Source of the DNA: Pseudomonadota bacterium
Lineage (GTDB): Bacteria > Pseudomonadota > Gammaproteobacteria > Xanthomonadales > Xanthomonadaceae
DNA length: 5,397 nucleotides
Reading direction: 5' to 3'
Assembly (NCBI GenBank): GCA_023395465.1
Contig: JAEWZE010000093.1
Span: forward strand, 1-5,397
In this document: in pieces, positions 5,318 to 5,397 of the stretch
Layout: each line of letters opens with the position of its first letter
Position numbering within the stretch: position 1 is the first letter of the stretch
Notes under the pieces: generated by a model
What the model saw: only the letters and a program-made list of their open reading frames with translations
Database searches by the model: none
What the model was told of the DNA's origin: nothing
Position numbers and translations under genes: made by a program

Positions 5318-5397
5318 GCGCGGGCCTCGCTGGCGGCCAGGGTGGCCTCGAGCACCGACTGCAGGCGCGAGGCGATGGTGCCGTCGATGCGCACGCT
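5314..5397 (-). CDS. fliH: FliH, flagellar export ATPase regulator (C-terminal 27 residues only)
   Basis: Only the last 27 codons and the TGA stop are inside the window; the gene continues beyond the right edge. The visible tail begins SVRIDGTIASRLQSVLEATL and ends in an Ala/Glu/Arg-rich stretch. The 'D-G-[TS]-[IV]-x-x-R-L' pattern near the extreme C terminus resembles the end of FliH proteins ('vdasv..Rl..l...l'). FliH is a cytoplasmic dimer that binds the N terminus of FliI, restrains its ATPase activity and docks it to the C-ring protein FliN and the export gate. The stop overlaps the fliI start as ATGA (5314-5317), which suggests translational coupling. The call rests mainly on position directly before fliI plus this short tail; no domain is fully visible. 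Confidence 0.8.
   Translation of the reverse strand, partial: SVRIDGTIASRLQSVLEATLAASEARA

Noticed and set aside
1..5397. Mobile elements, CRISPR arrays, tRNA or rRNA genes, toxin or defence genes
   Set aside because: None seen. The window is filled by collinear flagellar genes with uniform composition and no sign of insertion.

Overview
The window is a stretch of flagellar export and motor genes, all on the minus strand. In transcription order (right to left) it reads fliH (3' end only), fliI, fliJ, fliK, fliL, fliM, fliN, fliO (5' end only). Very high GC (about 70% by eye), strong G/C preference at third codon positions, this exact gene order, and a -24/-12 (sigma-54) type promoter before fliL point to a polarly flagellated gammaproteobacterium. 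The Xanthomonadaceae/Lysobacteraceae (Xanthomonas, Stenotrophomonas, Lysobacter, Luteimonas) are the best guess. That assignment is inference from composition and gene style, not from a search.

The right half (about 5397-2185) holds the end of the upstream export block: FliH (ATPase regulator), FliI (export ATPase), FliJ (central stalk and chaperone escort) and FliK (hook-length ruler and substrate-specificity switch). These genes overlap or nearly touch: ATGA at fliH/fliI, 5 nt at fliI/fliJ, and GTGA at fliJ/fliK. FliK is the least conserved gene. It has a proline/alanine-rich linker with a ten-proline tract and a tandem repeat of about 29-30 residues, followed by a recognisable C-terminal hook-length-control domain.

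Between fliK and fliL lies the only real gap, 236 bp (1949-2184). It contains a perfect 8-bp inverted repeat and, close to fliL, a near-consensus sigma-54 promoter, followed by a Shine-Dalgarno sequence and a GTG start for fliL. I read this as the boundary between two transcription units.

The left half (about 1948-1) is the start of the fliLMNO(PQR...) unit: FliL (stator-associated membrane protein), FliM and FliN (C-ring switch), and the start of FliO (export-gate assembly factor). These junctions are TAATG, ATGA and ATGA. Every gene here belongs to a known family and I see no evidence of a novel system. The points worth a second look are the FliK repeats, the promoter/hairpin boundary, and the non-ATG starts of fliK and fliL.
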